A stretch of DNA of 64,000 nucleotides from Elioraea sp. (GCF_022842375.1 NZ_JALHPR010000011.1:62001-126000); one strand, 5' to 3'; shown: positions 8,673 through 17,597, numbered from the stretch's first letter. Translations and numbers: made by a program. Notes: a model not told the origin generated them from the sequence alone.

Positions 8673-9755
8673 ATGGCGCGGAAACCAGGCAAGACGCGCA
8701 GGGCTGGGCCGGACGTGGTGCCGGGAGCGAACAGCACGACGCGCGAGCCGTTGATGATCGACCTCGCGCTCCAGGGTGGCGGCTCGCACGGCGCCTTCAC
8801 CTGGGGCGTGATCGACCGACTGCTCGAGGAGCCCTGGCTTGGCATCGAGGGCATTTCGGGGACATCGGCAGGTGCGATGAACGCCGCCGTGCTCGCCGAT
8901 GGCTACGTCGCCGGCGGGGCTGCGGGGGCACGTGCGGCGCTGACGGCATTCTGGCGCAACGTGTCCGATGCTGCCGCGATGAGCCCGCTTCGCCGCGGGC
9001 CCCTCGACGTGCTGCTTGGGCGCTGGTCGCTCGATACCTCGCCGACGTTCATCGCGATGGATGTGATGACGCGGCTGTTCTCGCCCTATGACCTGAACCC
9101 GCGGAACCTGAACCCGCTGCGCGAGATCATTGCGGGGACGATCGATTTCGAGCGTCTTGCGCGCTCGCCGATGAAGATCTTCGTCACCGCAACGAATGTC
9201 CGCACCGGCCGCGGCAGGATCTTCCGCAACCACCAGCTGACGCCCGATGTGCTGCTCGCCTCCGCCTGCCTGCCGACGATGTTCCAGGCGATCGAGATCG
9301 ATGGCGATCCGTACTGGGACGGTGGCTACGCCGGCAATCCGACGATCACGCCGCTCATCCGCGAATCCGATGCGAACGATATCGTCCTCATCCAGATCAA
9401 CCCGCGCGAACGGCCGGGTACGCCGCGCTCAGCCGCCGAGATCCTGAACCGGATCAACGAGGTGTCGTTCAACGCCTCGCTGCTGAAGGAGTTGCGCATG
9501 ATGGCGCTGCTTCGCCAGGTGGTCGACCCCGGCTCGGGCGAGGGTGCGCGGTGGGCGGAGGTGCGCACGCACCGCATCATGTCCGACATGATGGTCGATC
9601 TTGGCCAGTCGTCGAAACTGAATGCCGAGTGGGCGTTCCTCACCATGCTGCGCGACGAGGGACGGCGGGCGGCATCGGAGTTCCTCACCACCCACGGCTG
9701 CGATCTCGGCCGCGTTTCGACCTCCGACATCGATATCCTGCGCACGGAGTGCTGA
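8673..9755 (+). CDS. Patatin-like phospholipase
   Basis: 360 residues with all patatin landmarks: oxyanion-hole motif GGGSHGAF near residue 35, nucleophile elbow GTSAG (catalytic Ser near 62) and the Asp of the Ser-Asp dyad in YWDGGYAGNP near 220. It should hydrolyse acyl esters of lipids. The start at 8673 follows CGGGGGC; an upstream ATG at 8619 would add 18 unlikely residues. It lies 3 nt before the GntP-type permease gene. Patatin plus GntP permease pairs are seen beside hydroxybutyrate dehydrogenase genes in other proteobacteria, so a link to polyhydroxybutyrate or short hydroxy-acid use is possible but inferred. Confidence 0.93.
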   Translation: MARKPGKTRRAGPDVVPGANSTTREPLMIDLALQGGGSHGAFTWGVIDRLLEEPWLGIEGISGTSAGAMNAAVLADGYVAGGAAGARAALTAFWRNVSDAAAMSPLRRGPLDVLLGRWSLDTSPTFIAMDVMTRLFSPYDLNPRNLNPLREIIAGTIDFERLARSPMKIFVTATNVRTGRGRIFRNHQLTPDVLLASACLPTMFQAIEIDGDPYWDGGYAGNPTITPLIRESDANDIVLIQINPRERPGTPRSAAEILNRINEVSFNASLLKELRMMALLRQVVDPGSGEGARWAEVRTHRIMSDMMVDLGQSSKLNAEWAFLTMLRDEGRRAASEFLTTHGCDLGRVSTSDIDILRTEC

Positions 9756-9758
9756 ACG

Positions 9759-11210
9759 ATGGGGCTCGCCGGCATCGCCATCGGTCTTGTCATCCTCATC
9801 GGCTTTGCGTTCCGCGGCTGGTCCGTGCTGTTGCTGGCACCCATTGCGGCGCTGATCGCAGCCGCCGCGGCGTCAGAGCCGTTGCTCGCCCACTGGACGC
9901 AGACCTTCATGACGGGGGCTGCGGGGTTCGTCGCGCAGTTCTTCCCGCTGTTCCTGCTGGGTGCCGTGTTCGGCAAGCTGATGGACGACAGCGGCGCGGT
10001 GCGCTCGATTGCCGCCTGGGTGTCGGAGCGGCTGGGGGCTGAGCGTGCGGTGCTGGCGGTCGTGCTGGTCGGCGCCTGCGTGACCTATGGCGGCGTCAAC
10101 CTGATGGTCGCGTTCTTCGTCATCGTGCCGATGGCAGAGGCGCTGTTCCGTGAGGCGAACATCCCGCGCCGGCTGATGCCGGCGGCCGTCGGCGTCGGCA
10201 CCTTCACCTTCACGATGTCGGCGCTGCCCGGGTCACCCGCGCTGCAGAACGCGATCCCGATGCCGTTCTTCGGCACCACGCTGTTCGCGGCACCTGGCCT
10301 CGGCCTCATTGCGTCGGCCATCATGCTCGGCTTCGGCCTCTGGTGGGTCGGGCTCCGCGAAGCCTCCGCCCGGCGTGCCGGCGAGGGGTTCGAGGGCCCG
10401 CTCACGGGGGCGGATGCGATGGTCGACGATGTCCGCGTGCGCGAACTCGCCACTGTCGCGCGGGACTTCGATCCGGCCGAGCTTGCGCAGGGCGAGCGGG
10501 GTGATGGCCTGCCGCCCGTCTGGGCGTCGGCCGCGCCGCTGATCGCGGTGCTTGCCGTCAATCTCGCGATGAGCTTCGTCATCCTGCCCAGCATGGATAC
10601 CGATTTCCTCGGCGAGGCACGCTGGGGTGGAACGTCGCTTGCTGCCGTTGGTGGTGTCTGGTCGGTGCTGGTCGCGCTCGCGGTCGGTATCCTCGTCCTG
10701 CTGCTGCTGCACTGGCACCGGCTTCCGGCGATCAAGGAGACGGTCGATGCGGGGGCGAACGCATCGGTGCTCCCGGTGATCAGCGTCGCGAGCCTTGTGG
10801 GCTTCGGCGGCGTGGTCGCCGCGATGCCGGCCTTTGCCGTGGTGCGTGACTGGGTGCTCGGTATCGGCGGCGGTCCGCTCGTCTCGCTCGCTGCTGCAAT
10901 CAACATCCTCTCGGCGCTGACCGGTTCCGCGTCAGGCGGAATGACCATCGCGCTCGGCACGCTGGGAGAGACCTATCTCAGGCTCGCGGCAGAGTACGGC
11001 ATCGATCCTGCGCTGCTGCACCGGGTCGCGGTGATGAGTTCAGGCACGCTCGACTGCCTGCCGCACAACGGCGCGGTGGTGACGCTGCTGAAGGTGTGTG
11101 GCACGACGCATGGCGAAAGCTATGGCGATCTCGTGATGTCGGTCATCGTCGGGCCGGTGCTCGCGCTGGTCGCCGTGCTGGTGCTTGGAAGCATCGTCGG
11201 CTCATTCTGA
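9759..11210 (+). CDS. GntP family permease (gluconate/hydroxy-acid:H+ symporter)
   Basis: 483 residues with about 12-14 hydrophobic helices. Family motifs seen are the conserved LPGSPALQNAIPMPFFGT stretch, GGVNLMVAFFVIVPMAEALF and the late SGTLDCLPHNGAVVTLL loop. GntP proteins import gluconate or related hydroxy-acids with protons. The start is 3 nt after the patatin stop, indicating one operon. Its 3' end overlaps the convergent AI-2E permease by 91 nt. The substrate may be 3-hydroxybutyrate given the neighbour, but this is inference. Confidence 0.88.
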   Translation: MGLAGIAIGLVILIGFAFRGWSVLLLAPIAALIAAAAASEPLLAHWTQTFMTGAAGFVAQFFPLFLLGAVFGKLMDDSGAVRSIAAWVSERLGAERAVLAVVLVGACVTYGGVNLMVAFFVIVPMAEALFREANIPRRLMPAAVGVGTFTFTMSALPGSPALQNAIPMPFFGTTLFAAPGLGLIASAIMLGFGLWWVGLREASARRAGEGFEGPLTGADAMVDDVRVRELATVARDFDPAELAQGERGDGLPPVWASAAPLIAVLAVNLAMSFVILPSMDTDFLGEARWGGTSLAAVGGVWSVLVALAVGILVLLLLHWHRLPAIKETVDAGANASVLPVISVASLVGFGGVVAAMPAFAVVRDWVLGIGGGPLVSLAAAINILSALTGSASGGMTIALGTLGETYLRLAAEYGIDPALLHRVAVMSSGTLDCLPHNGAVVTLLKVCGTTHGESYGDLVMSVIVGPVLALVAVLVLGSIVGSF

Positions 11211-12229
11211 GCGCGCCGGCCGTCGTCGCCGGCCAGCGTGACGGCAAGCCAGCGCGCCCCCTCGCTGCGTTCGGCGACGGTGAGCAGCGCGATCAGGATC
11301 GGCGTGCCGAGGAACGCGCCCGGCACCCCCCAGATCAAGGCCCAGAAGAACACAGCGAACAGCACCGCGAACGGCGAGACGGACAGGATCTTCCCCGTCA
11401 TCCGTGGCTCGAGATAGGAGCCAACGACAAACTGGATCACGTTCATGCCAAGGAAGACCGCGATTGCCATCTGCCACTCGCCGAACTGCAGCCCGGCGAA
11501 CAAGGTGGGGAAGACGGTGGCGATCAAGGGGCCGATGAACGGGATGTAGTTCATTGCGAACGCGATCACACCCCATTCGACCGCGAGTTCGAGCCCCGCG
11601 AGCCGCGCGAAGGCCCAGATGGCGAGGCCGGTGAGCAGGCTCATCAGCGAGCGCACGGCCATGTAGACCTGGAGCTTGCGCGCGAGCACCTTCGTCGTCG
11701 CCACCGCCTCGACGCCGCTGGCGCCGAGCGAGCCGATGCGGCGAGCCACCGCCTCTACCTCGAGCAGGCCGAGCAGGGTGAACACCAGCGTGATCACCGT
11801 GAACCGGATGAAGCCCTGCACGGCGCCGGTGAGCTGCTGGGCGGCGCGGACGATCCAGCGCATGTCGAAATGTTCCGCCAGCAGCGCGGCAACGCCGATA
11901 CCCTGCGCGTCCAGCCAGTCGGTCTGCTGCAGGAAGATCGCCTGCAGCCGCGCACCATTGGTGATCACCCACGACGCGATGCGGCTGAAGCCCCAAGCGA
12001 CCATCGCCGCAAGAAGCCCGACCGCGACAAGCGTTGCGAGCACGGTGACGATGACGGCAAGTGCTGCTGGCAGGCGCGACTGCAGCGCCCGCTGGATCGG
12101 CCAGACGACGGCGATCAGGAACAGCGCGCAGAACACCGGAGCGATGACCGGGCCGGTCAGCGCCATGGCGCCGACCAGCAGGATGCCGAGCGCGGCTGCG
12201 ATCATCATCGTCCGCTGCTGCTGCCTCAT
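11120..12229 (-). CDS. AI-2E family transporter (PerM-like)
   Basis: 369 residues. The ATG at 12229 gives MRQQQRTMM followed at once by the first pair of helices; further upstream codons look like leader. About eight hydrophobic helices are present with the family features WLDAQGIG, YIPFIGPLIATVFPTLFA and the C-terminal pair LSPFAVLFAVFFWALIWGVPGAFLGTPIL. The family includes quorum-signal exporters and Na+/H+ antiporters, so substrate is open. The last roughly 30 residues (Ser/Thr-rich) are encoded antisense to the end of the convergent permease gene, an unusually long tail-to-tail overlap. Confidence 0.88.
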   Translation of the reverse strand: MRQQQRTMMIAAALGILLVGAMALTGPVIAPVFCALFLIAVVWPIQRALQSRLPAALAVIVTVLATLVAVGLLAAMVAWGFSRIASWVITNGARLQAIFLQQTDWLDAQGIGVAALLAEHFDMRWIVRAAQQLTGAVQGFIRFTVITLVFTLLGLLEVEAVARRIGSLGASGVEAVATTKVLARKLQVYMAVRSLMSLLTGLAIWAFARLAGLELAVEWGVIAFAMNYIPFIGPLIATVFPTLFAGLQFGEWQMAIAVFLGMNVIQFVVGSYLEPRMTGKILSVSPFAVLFAVFFWALIWGVPGAFLGTPILIALLTVAERSEGARWLAVTLAGDDGRRAQNEPTMLPSTSTATSASTGPTMTDITRSP

Positions 12230-12302
12230 CACCGGTGAACCCCTGTCGCCTCGACAGCCCAGCATAGGGGTCGGGCCCTGGCGCGACGAGCGCAAACCAG
12301 GG

Positions 12303-12632
12303 TCAGGTCACGCTGAACAGCACCATCATCGGAATGATGACGATCCGTACGAAGCGGGCGAAGAGCGGGTCGGCGTCCGGATGTCCGGCTGACCGCCACG
12401 TGCCGACTCCAGCGACGATGTTGTATGGGACGGATGGAAGGTAGCCGATTGCAAGGGCGGCGAGCGGGCGATCGGCGATCGCGAGCATGTAGCAGGCGAC
12501 GGTGGTTCCGACATTGACGACAAGGGCGATCGCAACGGCCCAGGTCCAGAACGCATCATGGACAGGGATCTCGCCACGCCAGAGACGACCCAGCACGAAG
12601 CCGGGCCGGGGCGCTGCCGCTGCCCCGCTCAC
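12303..12632 (-). CDS. Small uncharacterised membrane protein coupled to the reductase gene
   Basis: 109 residues starting at a GTG whose GTGA overlaps the stop of the reductase gene, a strong sign of translational coupling. Three hydrophobic segments are visible: WAVAIALVVNVGTTVACYML, LAALAIGYLPSVPYNIVAGV and FVRIVIIPMMVLFSV. The opening FVLGRLWRGEIPVHDAFWTW has the look of a small inner-membrane family found in alphaproteobacteria with no known function. The same stretch also lies in a longer open frame running into the reductase gene, but only this part has protein-like composition. Confidence 0.7.
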   Translation of the reverse strand: MSGAAAAPRPGFVLGRLWRGEIPVHDAFWTWAVAIALVVNVGTTVACYMLAIADRPLAALAIGYLPSVPYNIVAGVGTWRSAGHPDADPLFARFVRIVIIPMMVLFSVT

Positions 12633-13612
12633 CCGTAGCAGCCAGCCGCGCGGGCGCGGGCGCGGACCAGGGCAAGCACCGTGTCGCAGGTCGGCGCCGG
12701 CTTCCCCACGAGTGCCGCAAGTTCCACCACGACGCCGAGGAGCGCATCGATCTCCATCGGCCTGCCGCGCTCGAGATCCTGCAGCATCGAGGTGCGATGA
12801 GCACCGACCTCTGCCGCGCCGGCGATGCGCTTGTCGACATCGATTGCGAAACGGATGCCGAGCGCTTCCGCCACGCCCTGCGCTTCCAGCATCATCGCGC
12901 GCGCGACGCTTCGCTGGCCCGGATCGGCCGTCAGCACGTCGAGGGTCGCTGTCGTGATCGCGCTGATCGGGTTGAAGGCGAGGTTGCCCCAGAGCTTGAC
13001 CCAGATCTCGTCGCGGATCTTGGGCCGCACCGGGGCCTTGAAGCCGGCGGCGATCAGCGCCTCGGAGATCGCGGCGATCCGAGGCGTCCTCTCCCCGCTG
13101 GGCTCGCCGAGGGTGAAGCGGTCGCCATACGTGTGCTCGATCACGCCGGGCTCGACCACCTCGGCTGCCGGATAGACGATGCAGCCGATCGCGCGTTCTG
13201 GCGGAAGCAGCGTCCACACGCTGCCGTCGGGATCGACCGCGGCAAGCCGGTGCCCTTCATGCAGCCCGCCGGGATGCTTGTGGAAGTACCACCACGGGAT
13301 GCCGTTCACGGCTGAGACGATGGCGGTCTCCGGCCCCATCAGCGGCTGCATCTGCTGTGCCGCGCCGCCGAGTGAGTGCGCCTTGAGCGTGACGATCACA
13401 TAGTCCTGCTGGCCCGCCTCGGCGGCGGAGGCGACGCAGCGCGGGCGCACGACCGTCTCCACGCCCTCGCTGCGGAGAACGAGCCCCTTGTCCTGCATCG
13501 CGGCGAGGTGCGGGCCACGCGCGACGATCGTGACCTCGGTGTCACCCTTCGCGGCGAGCTTCGCCGCCATCAATCCGCCGATCGCGCCGGCACCGAATAC
13601 GCAGATGCGCAT
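12629..13612 (-). CDS. Ketopantoate reductase-like NADPH-dependent 2-oxo-acid reductase
   Basis: 327 residues beginning with the Rossmann fingerprint MRICVFGAGAIGG; this ATG is preferred to an upstream in-frame extension. A central Lys appears in TLKAHSLG, and IWVKLWGNLAFNPISAIT is the conserved substrate-binding stretch of the ApbA/PanE family. Members reduce 2-dehydropantoate to pantoate with NADPH, but many paralogues act on other branched oxo-acids. It lies 13 nt downstream of the acyl-CoA synthetase gene, so a catabolic role is as likely as pantothenate synthesis. No panE symbol is assigned for that reason. Confidence 0.85.
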   Translation of the reverse strand: MRICVFGAGAIGGLMAAKLAAKGDTEVTIVARGPHLAAMQDKGLVLRSEGVETVVRPRCVASAAEAGQQDYVIVTLKAHSLGGAAQQMQPLMGPETAIVSAVNGIPWWYFHKHPGGLHEGHRLAAVDPDGSVWTLLPPERAIGCIVYPAAEVVEPGVIEHTYGDRFTLGEPSGERTPRIAAISEALIAAGFKAPVRPKIRDEIWVKLWGNLAFNPISAITTATLDVLTADPGQRSVARAMMLEAQGVAEALGIRFAIDVDKRIAGAAEVGAHRTSMLQDLERGRPMEIDALLGVVVELAALVGKPAPTCDTVLALVRARARAAGCYG

Positions 13613-13625
13613 TGCCAATGCTCCT

Positions 13626-15149
13626 CTACAGAGAGAGGCCGAGCTTCTCGGCCAGACCGATGCGCATGAGCTTGCCCGTCGCGCCCTTCGGGATCTCGGG
13701 CAGGAACACCACCTTGCGCGGAACCTTGAAGTCGGCGAGTTGCCTGGCGGCGAAGTCACGCAGCTCGCGCTCTGAGAGCGTCATGCCCTCGCGCAGCACC
13801 ACGGCAGCGCCGACTTCCTCGCCAAGCTTCGCGTGAGGAATGGCGAAGGTCAGCGCCTGTGCCACGGCTGGGTGATCGGAGAGAACGCCATCGACCTCGA
13901 GTGGCGACACCTTCTCGCCGCCGCGGTTGATCAGCTCCTTCAGCCTGCCGGTGAGCAGCAGGAACCCATCCTCGTCGAACATCCCCTGGTCGCCGGTGCG
14001 GAACCAGCCACCGGTGAAGGCCTTCGCGTTCGCATCCGGGTTCGCCTCGTAGCCCGTGGTCACGTTCGGGCCTCGAATGACGACCTCGCCGATCTCGCCC
14101 TTCGGCATGATCGTGCCGTCATCGGCCATGATCGCCACCTCGGGGCCGGCGGGCACTCCGACAAGGCCGGGCTTGCGGGGGCCGGCCAGCGGGTTGGAGG
14201 CCATCTGGTGCGAGGCCTCCGTCATGCCGTAGCTCTCGACGAGCGGGCAGCCGAACGTCTCCTCAAGCTGGCGCATCACCGGGCCCGGCAAGGAAGCGGA
14301 GGATGAGCGGATGAGGCGGAGCGGGGCGCGGGCGATGATCTCGACGTTGCGCTCGGCGCGAGCAAGGATCGTCTGGTGCATCGTCGGCACCGCCGTGTAC
14401 CAGGTTGGCCGTTCCTCATCGAGCCAGCGGAAGAACTTCAGCGCATCGAAGCCGGGCGTGCAGCACACCGCCCCGCCGGCGCCGAGCGAGGAGAGAACGG
14501 CCGCGATCAGGCCGTGGATGTGGAACAGCGGCATGATGTTGAGGCAGCAATCCTCCGTCCCGAGCGCAAGCGTCGCGCCGATATGCCGCGCGGAGGCGGT
14601 GACGTTGCCGTGGGTGAGCGGAACGATCTTCGGCCGCGCCGTCGTGCCCGAGGTATGGAGCACGAGGGCCACGTCATCGGTCCCGGCAAGGCCAGGCCGG
14701 GCCGCCACCCCCTCCGGCCCACCCTCAAGCGTGAAGCCGCCGGCGCCGGAGCCAAGGTCAGGCACGAGCTCGATGATCGGGATGCCGAGGCGCGCCGCGG
14801 CCTCGCGGGCCGGTGTTGCGGCGCCGCGCTGCACGATCAGCGCGCGCGACTTCACGTCCTCCATATAGAACGCGAACTCGTCCTCGCGGTAGGCGGGGTT
14901 CAAGGGAGCCGTGGTCGCGCCGCAGGCGACGGTGAGGAACGCAGCGGCCATCTCGGGCCCGTTCGGGAGCACGATCGCCACCCGGTCGCCCCGCCCGATG
15001 CCGCGCGCATTCAACGCCTCGACGGTGCGCGCGGCGAGCGCCCGGAGCCCGGCATGGCTGAGCGACGCACGACCTTCGGGAGCCCGGATGGCGGGCGCAT
15101 CGTCAACGCCTGCCTCGAGCAGTTGCGCAATTGTCGTGAATGCGGCCAT
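13626..15149 (-). CDS. AMP-forming acyl-CoA synthetase (oxalyl-CoA synthetase-like)
   Basis: 507 residues. The P-loop motif LHTSGTTARPKIVPLTHGN near residue 160, YGMTEASHQ, the hinge GRLKELINRGGEKVSPLEVD and the late catalytic Lys in GATGKLMR identify the ANL adenylating superfamily. The hinge wording INRGGEKVSPLEVD matches the oxalyl-CoA/Pcs60 branch best, although medium-chain acids are also possible. The ATG follows GGGAGGAG. It is the first gene of a minus-strand operon with the reductase and the small membrane protein. Confidence 0.88.
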   Translation of the reverse strand: MAAFTTIAQLLEAGVDDAPAIRAPEGRASLSHAGLRALAARTVEALNARGIGRGDRVAIVLPNGPEMAAAFLTVACGATTAPLNPAYREDEFAFYMEDVKSRALIVQRGAATPAREAAARLGIPIIELVPDLGSGAGGFTLEGGPEGVAARPGLAGTDDVALVLHTSGTTARPKIVPLTHGNVTASARHIGATLALGTEDCCLNIMPLFHIHGLIAAVLSSLGAGGAVCCTPGFDALKFFRWLDEERPTWYTAVPTMHQTILARAERNVEIIARAPLRLIRSSSASLPGPVMRQLEETFGCPLVESYGMTEASHQMASNPLAGPRKPGLVGVPAGPEVAIMADDGTIMPKGEIGEVVIRGPNVTTGYEANPDANAKAFTGGWFRTGDQGMFDEDGFLLLTGRLKELINRGGEKVSPLEVDGVLSDHPAVAQALTFAIPHAKLGEEVGAAVVLREGMTLSERELRDFAARQLADFKVPRKVVFLPEIPKGATGKLMRIGLAEKLGLSL

Positions 15150-15284
15150 CGGCTTCGTTCTCCTCCCTGCGCGGGCTTACGTCGATGTGGCATGGCCATG
15201 CGTGTGGTGGAAGCCCTTCACGCGCGTTTCCCGCAGCGTGGAAAGGCTCTAGCGTCACAGGAACGACGGAAAGGGGAGGGGCCA

Positions 15285-16262
15285 GTGCAGCGCCGCTATG
15301 GATCGATCGACCCGGCTCTCGAGGCCGTCCTCGCCGGCCTGGCTGACCAGGGCCTCGTGTCCCCGGACCCGACGGCGATGCCGATCGCAGAGGCCAGGGC
15401 GGGCAATGTCCGATACCTCATGCATCTAGGTGCCGAGGCTGCTTCGGTGGCGTCCATCGTCTCGCGCGACGTTCCAGGCCCGGCTGGGCCTGTGCCGGTG
15501 AAGATCATCCGCCCCGAGGCGGCCGACATCCCGGCCCCGGCGCTGCTCTATCTCCACGGCGGCGGCTTTGCCTTCGGCGACCTCGAGACGCATGAGGGCC
15601 TGGCGCGGGAACTGGCCGCGCGGAGCGGCGCGGTCGTGGTGATGCCCCACTATCGACGCACGCCGGAACATCCTTTTCCAGCCGCCTATCACGACAGCCT
15701 TGCCACGTGGCACTGGTTGACGACGGAGGCGACCTGCGTCGCGCTTGGACTCGATCGGCGAAGGCTTGCGATGGCCGGCGACAGTGCCGGGGGGAACCTC
15801 GCGCTCGCGCTCTGTGCCGCCCTCCGTGACGGGGCCGGGACGCCACCGGCCGCGGCGGCTCTGATCTACGGCATGTTTTCGCGGCGGACCGACACGCACT
15901 CCCACCAGACCTATGCCGCTGGCCCGGGATTGACCTCCGCCCGGCTCGCCTGGTTCTGGGATCGCTACCTCCCGGGCGGCGTGGGGGAGGATGACCCGCG
16001 CGCAGTGCCATGGCTCGTGACGCTCGAGGGGTTGCCGCCGCTCGCCCTCTTTGTCGCCGAGTGCGACATCCTCGCCGACGATACCTGGGACCTCGCCGAA
16101 CGGCTCGAAGCGGTGGGGGCGACATTCACGCTCGATGCATTCCCCAACCTGCACCACGGCGCGATCCAGCTGTCGCGGCTTTTCCCCCCCGCGTCCGACG
16201 CATTGTCGAAAGTCGCCGAGCGGATCGCCGAAAGGCTTGGATCGCGGGGAATGTCAGCTTAG
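15285..16262 (+). CDS. Alpha/beta hydrolase-3 (hormone-sensitive-lipase family esterase)
   Basis: 325 residues. The GTG at 15285 follows AGGGGAGGGGCC; a much longer open frame upstream is antisense to the synthetase and not credible. Motifs are the oxyanion box YLHGGGFAFG near 90 and the nucleophile elbow AGDSAGGNLAL near 165, with Asp in ECDILADD and His in NLHHGAI completing the triad. It should cleave short acyl esters. The last codons overlap the PpsR-type palindrome that precedes idi, so it marks the left edge of the photosynthesis cluster. Confidence 0.88.
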   Translation: MQRRYGSIDPALEAVLAGLADQGLVSPDPTAMPIAEARAGNVRYLMHLGAEAASVASIVSRDVPGPAGPVPVKIIRPEAADIPAPALLYLHGGGFAFGDLETHEGLARELAARSGAVVVMPHYRRTPEHPFPAAYHDSLATWHWLTTEATCVALGLDRRRLAMAGDSAGGNLALALCAALRDGAGTPPAAAALIYGMFSRRTDTHSHQTYAAGPGLTSARLAWFWDRYLPGGVGEDDPRAVPWLVTLEGLPPLALFVAECDILADDTWDLAERLEAVGATFTLDAFPNLHHGAIQLSRLFPPASDALSKVAERIAERLGSRGMSA

Positions 16263-16269
16263 GCTGACA
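16252..16269 (+). promoter_or_regulatory. PpsR/CrtJ-type palindrome in front of idi
   Basis: TGTCAGCTTAGGCTGACA is a perfect TGT-N12-ACA with mirrored GTCAG/CTGAC half-sites. It covers the stop codon of the hydrolase gene and ends 3 nt before the idi start codon, where a ribosome site would be expected. Confidence 0.75.
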
Positions 16270-16272
16270 CTC

Positions 16273-16812
16273 ATGGAGGAACACGTCGTCCTTGTCGATC
16301 GCCACGACCGGCCGCTCGGCACCATGGAGAAGCTCACCGCGCATCGCGAGGGCAGGCTCCATCGCGCCCTCTCCGTCGTGTTGCGGTCGGCTGACGGGCG
16401 GCAGTTGCTGCTGCAGCGGCGTGCGGCCTGCAAGTACCATTCGGGCGGGACCTGGACGAACACGTGCTGCAGCCACCCACGGCCAGGGGAGGAGACCTCC
16501 GCCGCCGCGGTGCGCCGCCTGCGTGAGGAAATGGGGATCGAACTGCCCTCGCTCGAGAAGCTTTTCACGACGATCTACCATGCGCCCGTCGGTGCGGGAC
16601 TGACCGAGCATGAACTCGTGCATGTCTTTGGCAGTGTCTGGGACGGGCCAGTGACGCCCGATCCAGCGGAGGTCGAGGGGTACGCTTGGTTCGACGCCGA
16701 TGCGCTTCGTGCCGATATTGCTGCAAATCCAAATCGTTATAGCGTCTGGTTCAGAACTTACGTCGAGGCGTTCTGGGACCTCATGGCCGGCGCGCAGTCC
16801 TCCGCTGCATGA
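16273..16812 (+). CDS. idi: Isopentenyl-diphosphate delta-isomerase, type 1
   Basis: 179 residues, the usual size. It opens with VVLVDRHDRPLGTMEKLTAH and carries the Nudix-like type-1 Idi features: CSHPRPGEE with the catalytic Cys, RRLREEMGIE as the Nudix-type helix, and TEHELVHVF with the metal-binding/catalytic Glu residues. It interconverts isopentenyl and dimethylallyl diphosphate, supplying carotenoid and bacteriochlorophyll prenyl precursors. There is no obvious Shine-Dalgarno; a PpsR-type palindrome ends 3 nt upstream. The downstream tspO overlaps by 4 nt. Confidence 0.93.
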   Translation: MEEHVVLVDRHDRPLGTMEKLTAHREGRLHRALSVVLRSADGRQLLLQRRAACKYHSGGTWTNTCCSHPRPGEETSAAAVRRLREEMGIELPSLEKLFTTIYHAPVGAGLTEHELVHVFGSVWDGPVTPDPAEVEGYAWFDADALRADIAANPNRYSVWFRTYVEAFWDLMAGAQSSAA

Positions 16813-17300
16813 GCGATAGCAGCGGAAGGAAGCTTGCGCCGGTGCTTGTCGCTGCCGGTACGGCGATCCTCGTCGCCTCCGTCGGCGCGACGATGACCGA
16901 TATCGGGCCCTGGTATCAGGCGCTGGCGAAACCCTCCTGGCAGCCGCCGGACTGGTTGTTCGGCCCCGCCTGGACGCTGATCTTCGCGCTCGCCGCACTC
17001 TCGGCCGTCACCGCCTGGCGTGACGCGCCTGACCAGGCGGCGCGGGAGTGGATGGTGGGCCTCTTCGCCGTCAATGGCGTCCTCAACATCGCCTGGAGCG
17101 CGCTGTTCTTCAGGATCCGCAGGCCTGACTGGGCGCTCGTCGAGGTCGTGTTGCTCTGGCTCTCGGTGCTCGCGCTGATCCTCGTGCTGCGCCGCTACAG
17201 CCGCCCGGCCTCCCTGATGCTCGTGCCCTATCTGGCGTGGGTCGCCTTCGCCGCTGTCCTGAACCTTGCCGTCGTGCGCCTGAACGCGCCGTTCGGCTGA
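16809..17300 (+). CDS. tspO: TspO/MBR family tryptophan-rich sensory protein
   Basis: 163 residues with five hydrophobic helices and the signature WYQALAKPSWQPPDWLFGPA, PAWT and NIAWSALFF typical of TspO. In Rhodobacter the protein modulates photosynthesis gene expression and interacts with tetrapyrroles. Here the ATGA overlap with idi and location beside crtI support the same link. The N-terminus MSDSSGRKLAP is short, so the first helix begins near residue 10. Confidence 0.93.
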   Translation: MSDSSGRKLAPVLVAAGTAILVASVGATMTDIGPWYQALAKPSWQPPDWLFGPAWTLIFALAALSAVTAWRDAPDQAAREWMVGLFAVNGVLNIAWSALFFRIRRPDWALVEVVLLWLSVLALILVLRRYSRPASLMLVPYLAWVAFAAVLNLAVVRLNAPFG

Positions 17301-17304
17301 GGCC

Positions 17305-17568
17305 GTGGGCGATCTCGTCCGCTCGCCGCTGGCGGTCGACCTGATCATTGCCGCCGTCGTGGCCCAGGGGATCCTGCTTTCACTCTATGCGCTGCGCACC
17401 GGGCGGGGCATCCGTCCGGCTTCATTGGTCGCCACGTTGGCCGCCGGTGGGTTCCTGCTCATTGCGCTCCGCACGGTGCTGGCGGAGGCGTGGTGGGGGT
17501 GGACGGGACTTGCCCTGCTCGCCTCACTGATCGCGCACGTGTTGGACCTCAGGTTGCGCTGGCGGTAG
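17305..17568 (+). CDS. Small three-helix membrane protein in the photosynthesis cluster
   Basis: 87 residues from a GTG 4 nt after the tspO stop. Hydrophobic segments lie at about 10-28, 40-56 and 62-80 (LALLASLIAHVLDL). No family is recognised. Its position between tspO and crtI, with a PpsR-type site immediately after its stop codon, suggests it is co-transcribed with idi-tspO. Function unknown; the compact hydrophobic pattern and tight spacing favour a real gene. Confidence 0.6.
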   Translation: MGDLVRSPLAVDLIIAAVVAQGILLSLYALRTGRGIRPASLVATLAAGGFLLIALRTVLAEAWWGWTGLALLASLIAHVLDLRLRWR

Positions 17569-17569
17569 A

Positions 17570-17587
17570 TGTCAACCTTGCGTTACA
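17570..17587 (+). promoter_or_regulatory. PpsR/CrtJ-type palindrome in front of crtI
   Basis: TGTCAACCTTGCGTTACA fits TGT-N12-ACA. It starts 1 nt after the preceding stop codon and ends 10 nt before the crtI ATG. No Shine-Dalgarno is visible in that gap. Confidence 0.75.
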
Positions 17588-17597
17588 CTCACGCGTG

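Noticed and set aside
14376-15284. N-terminal extension of the alpha/beta hydrolase
   Set aside because: The extension is antisense to the acyl-CoA synthetase; a GTG with a strong ribosome site at 15285 gives a normal family length.
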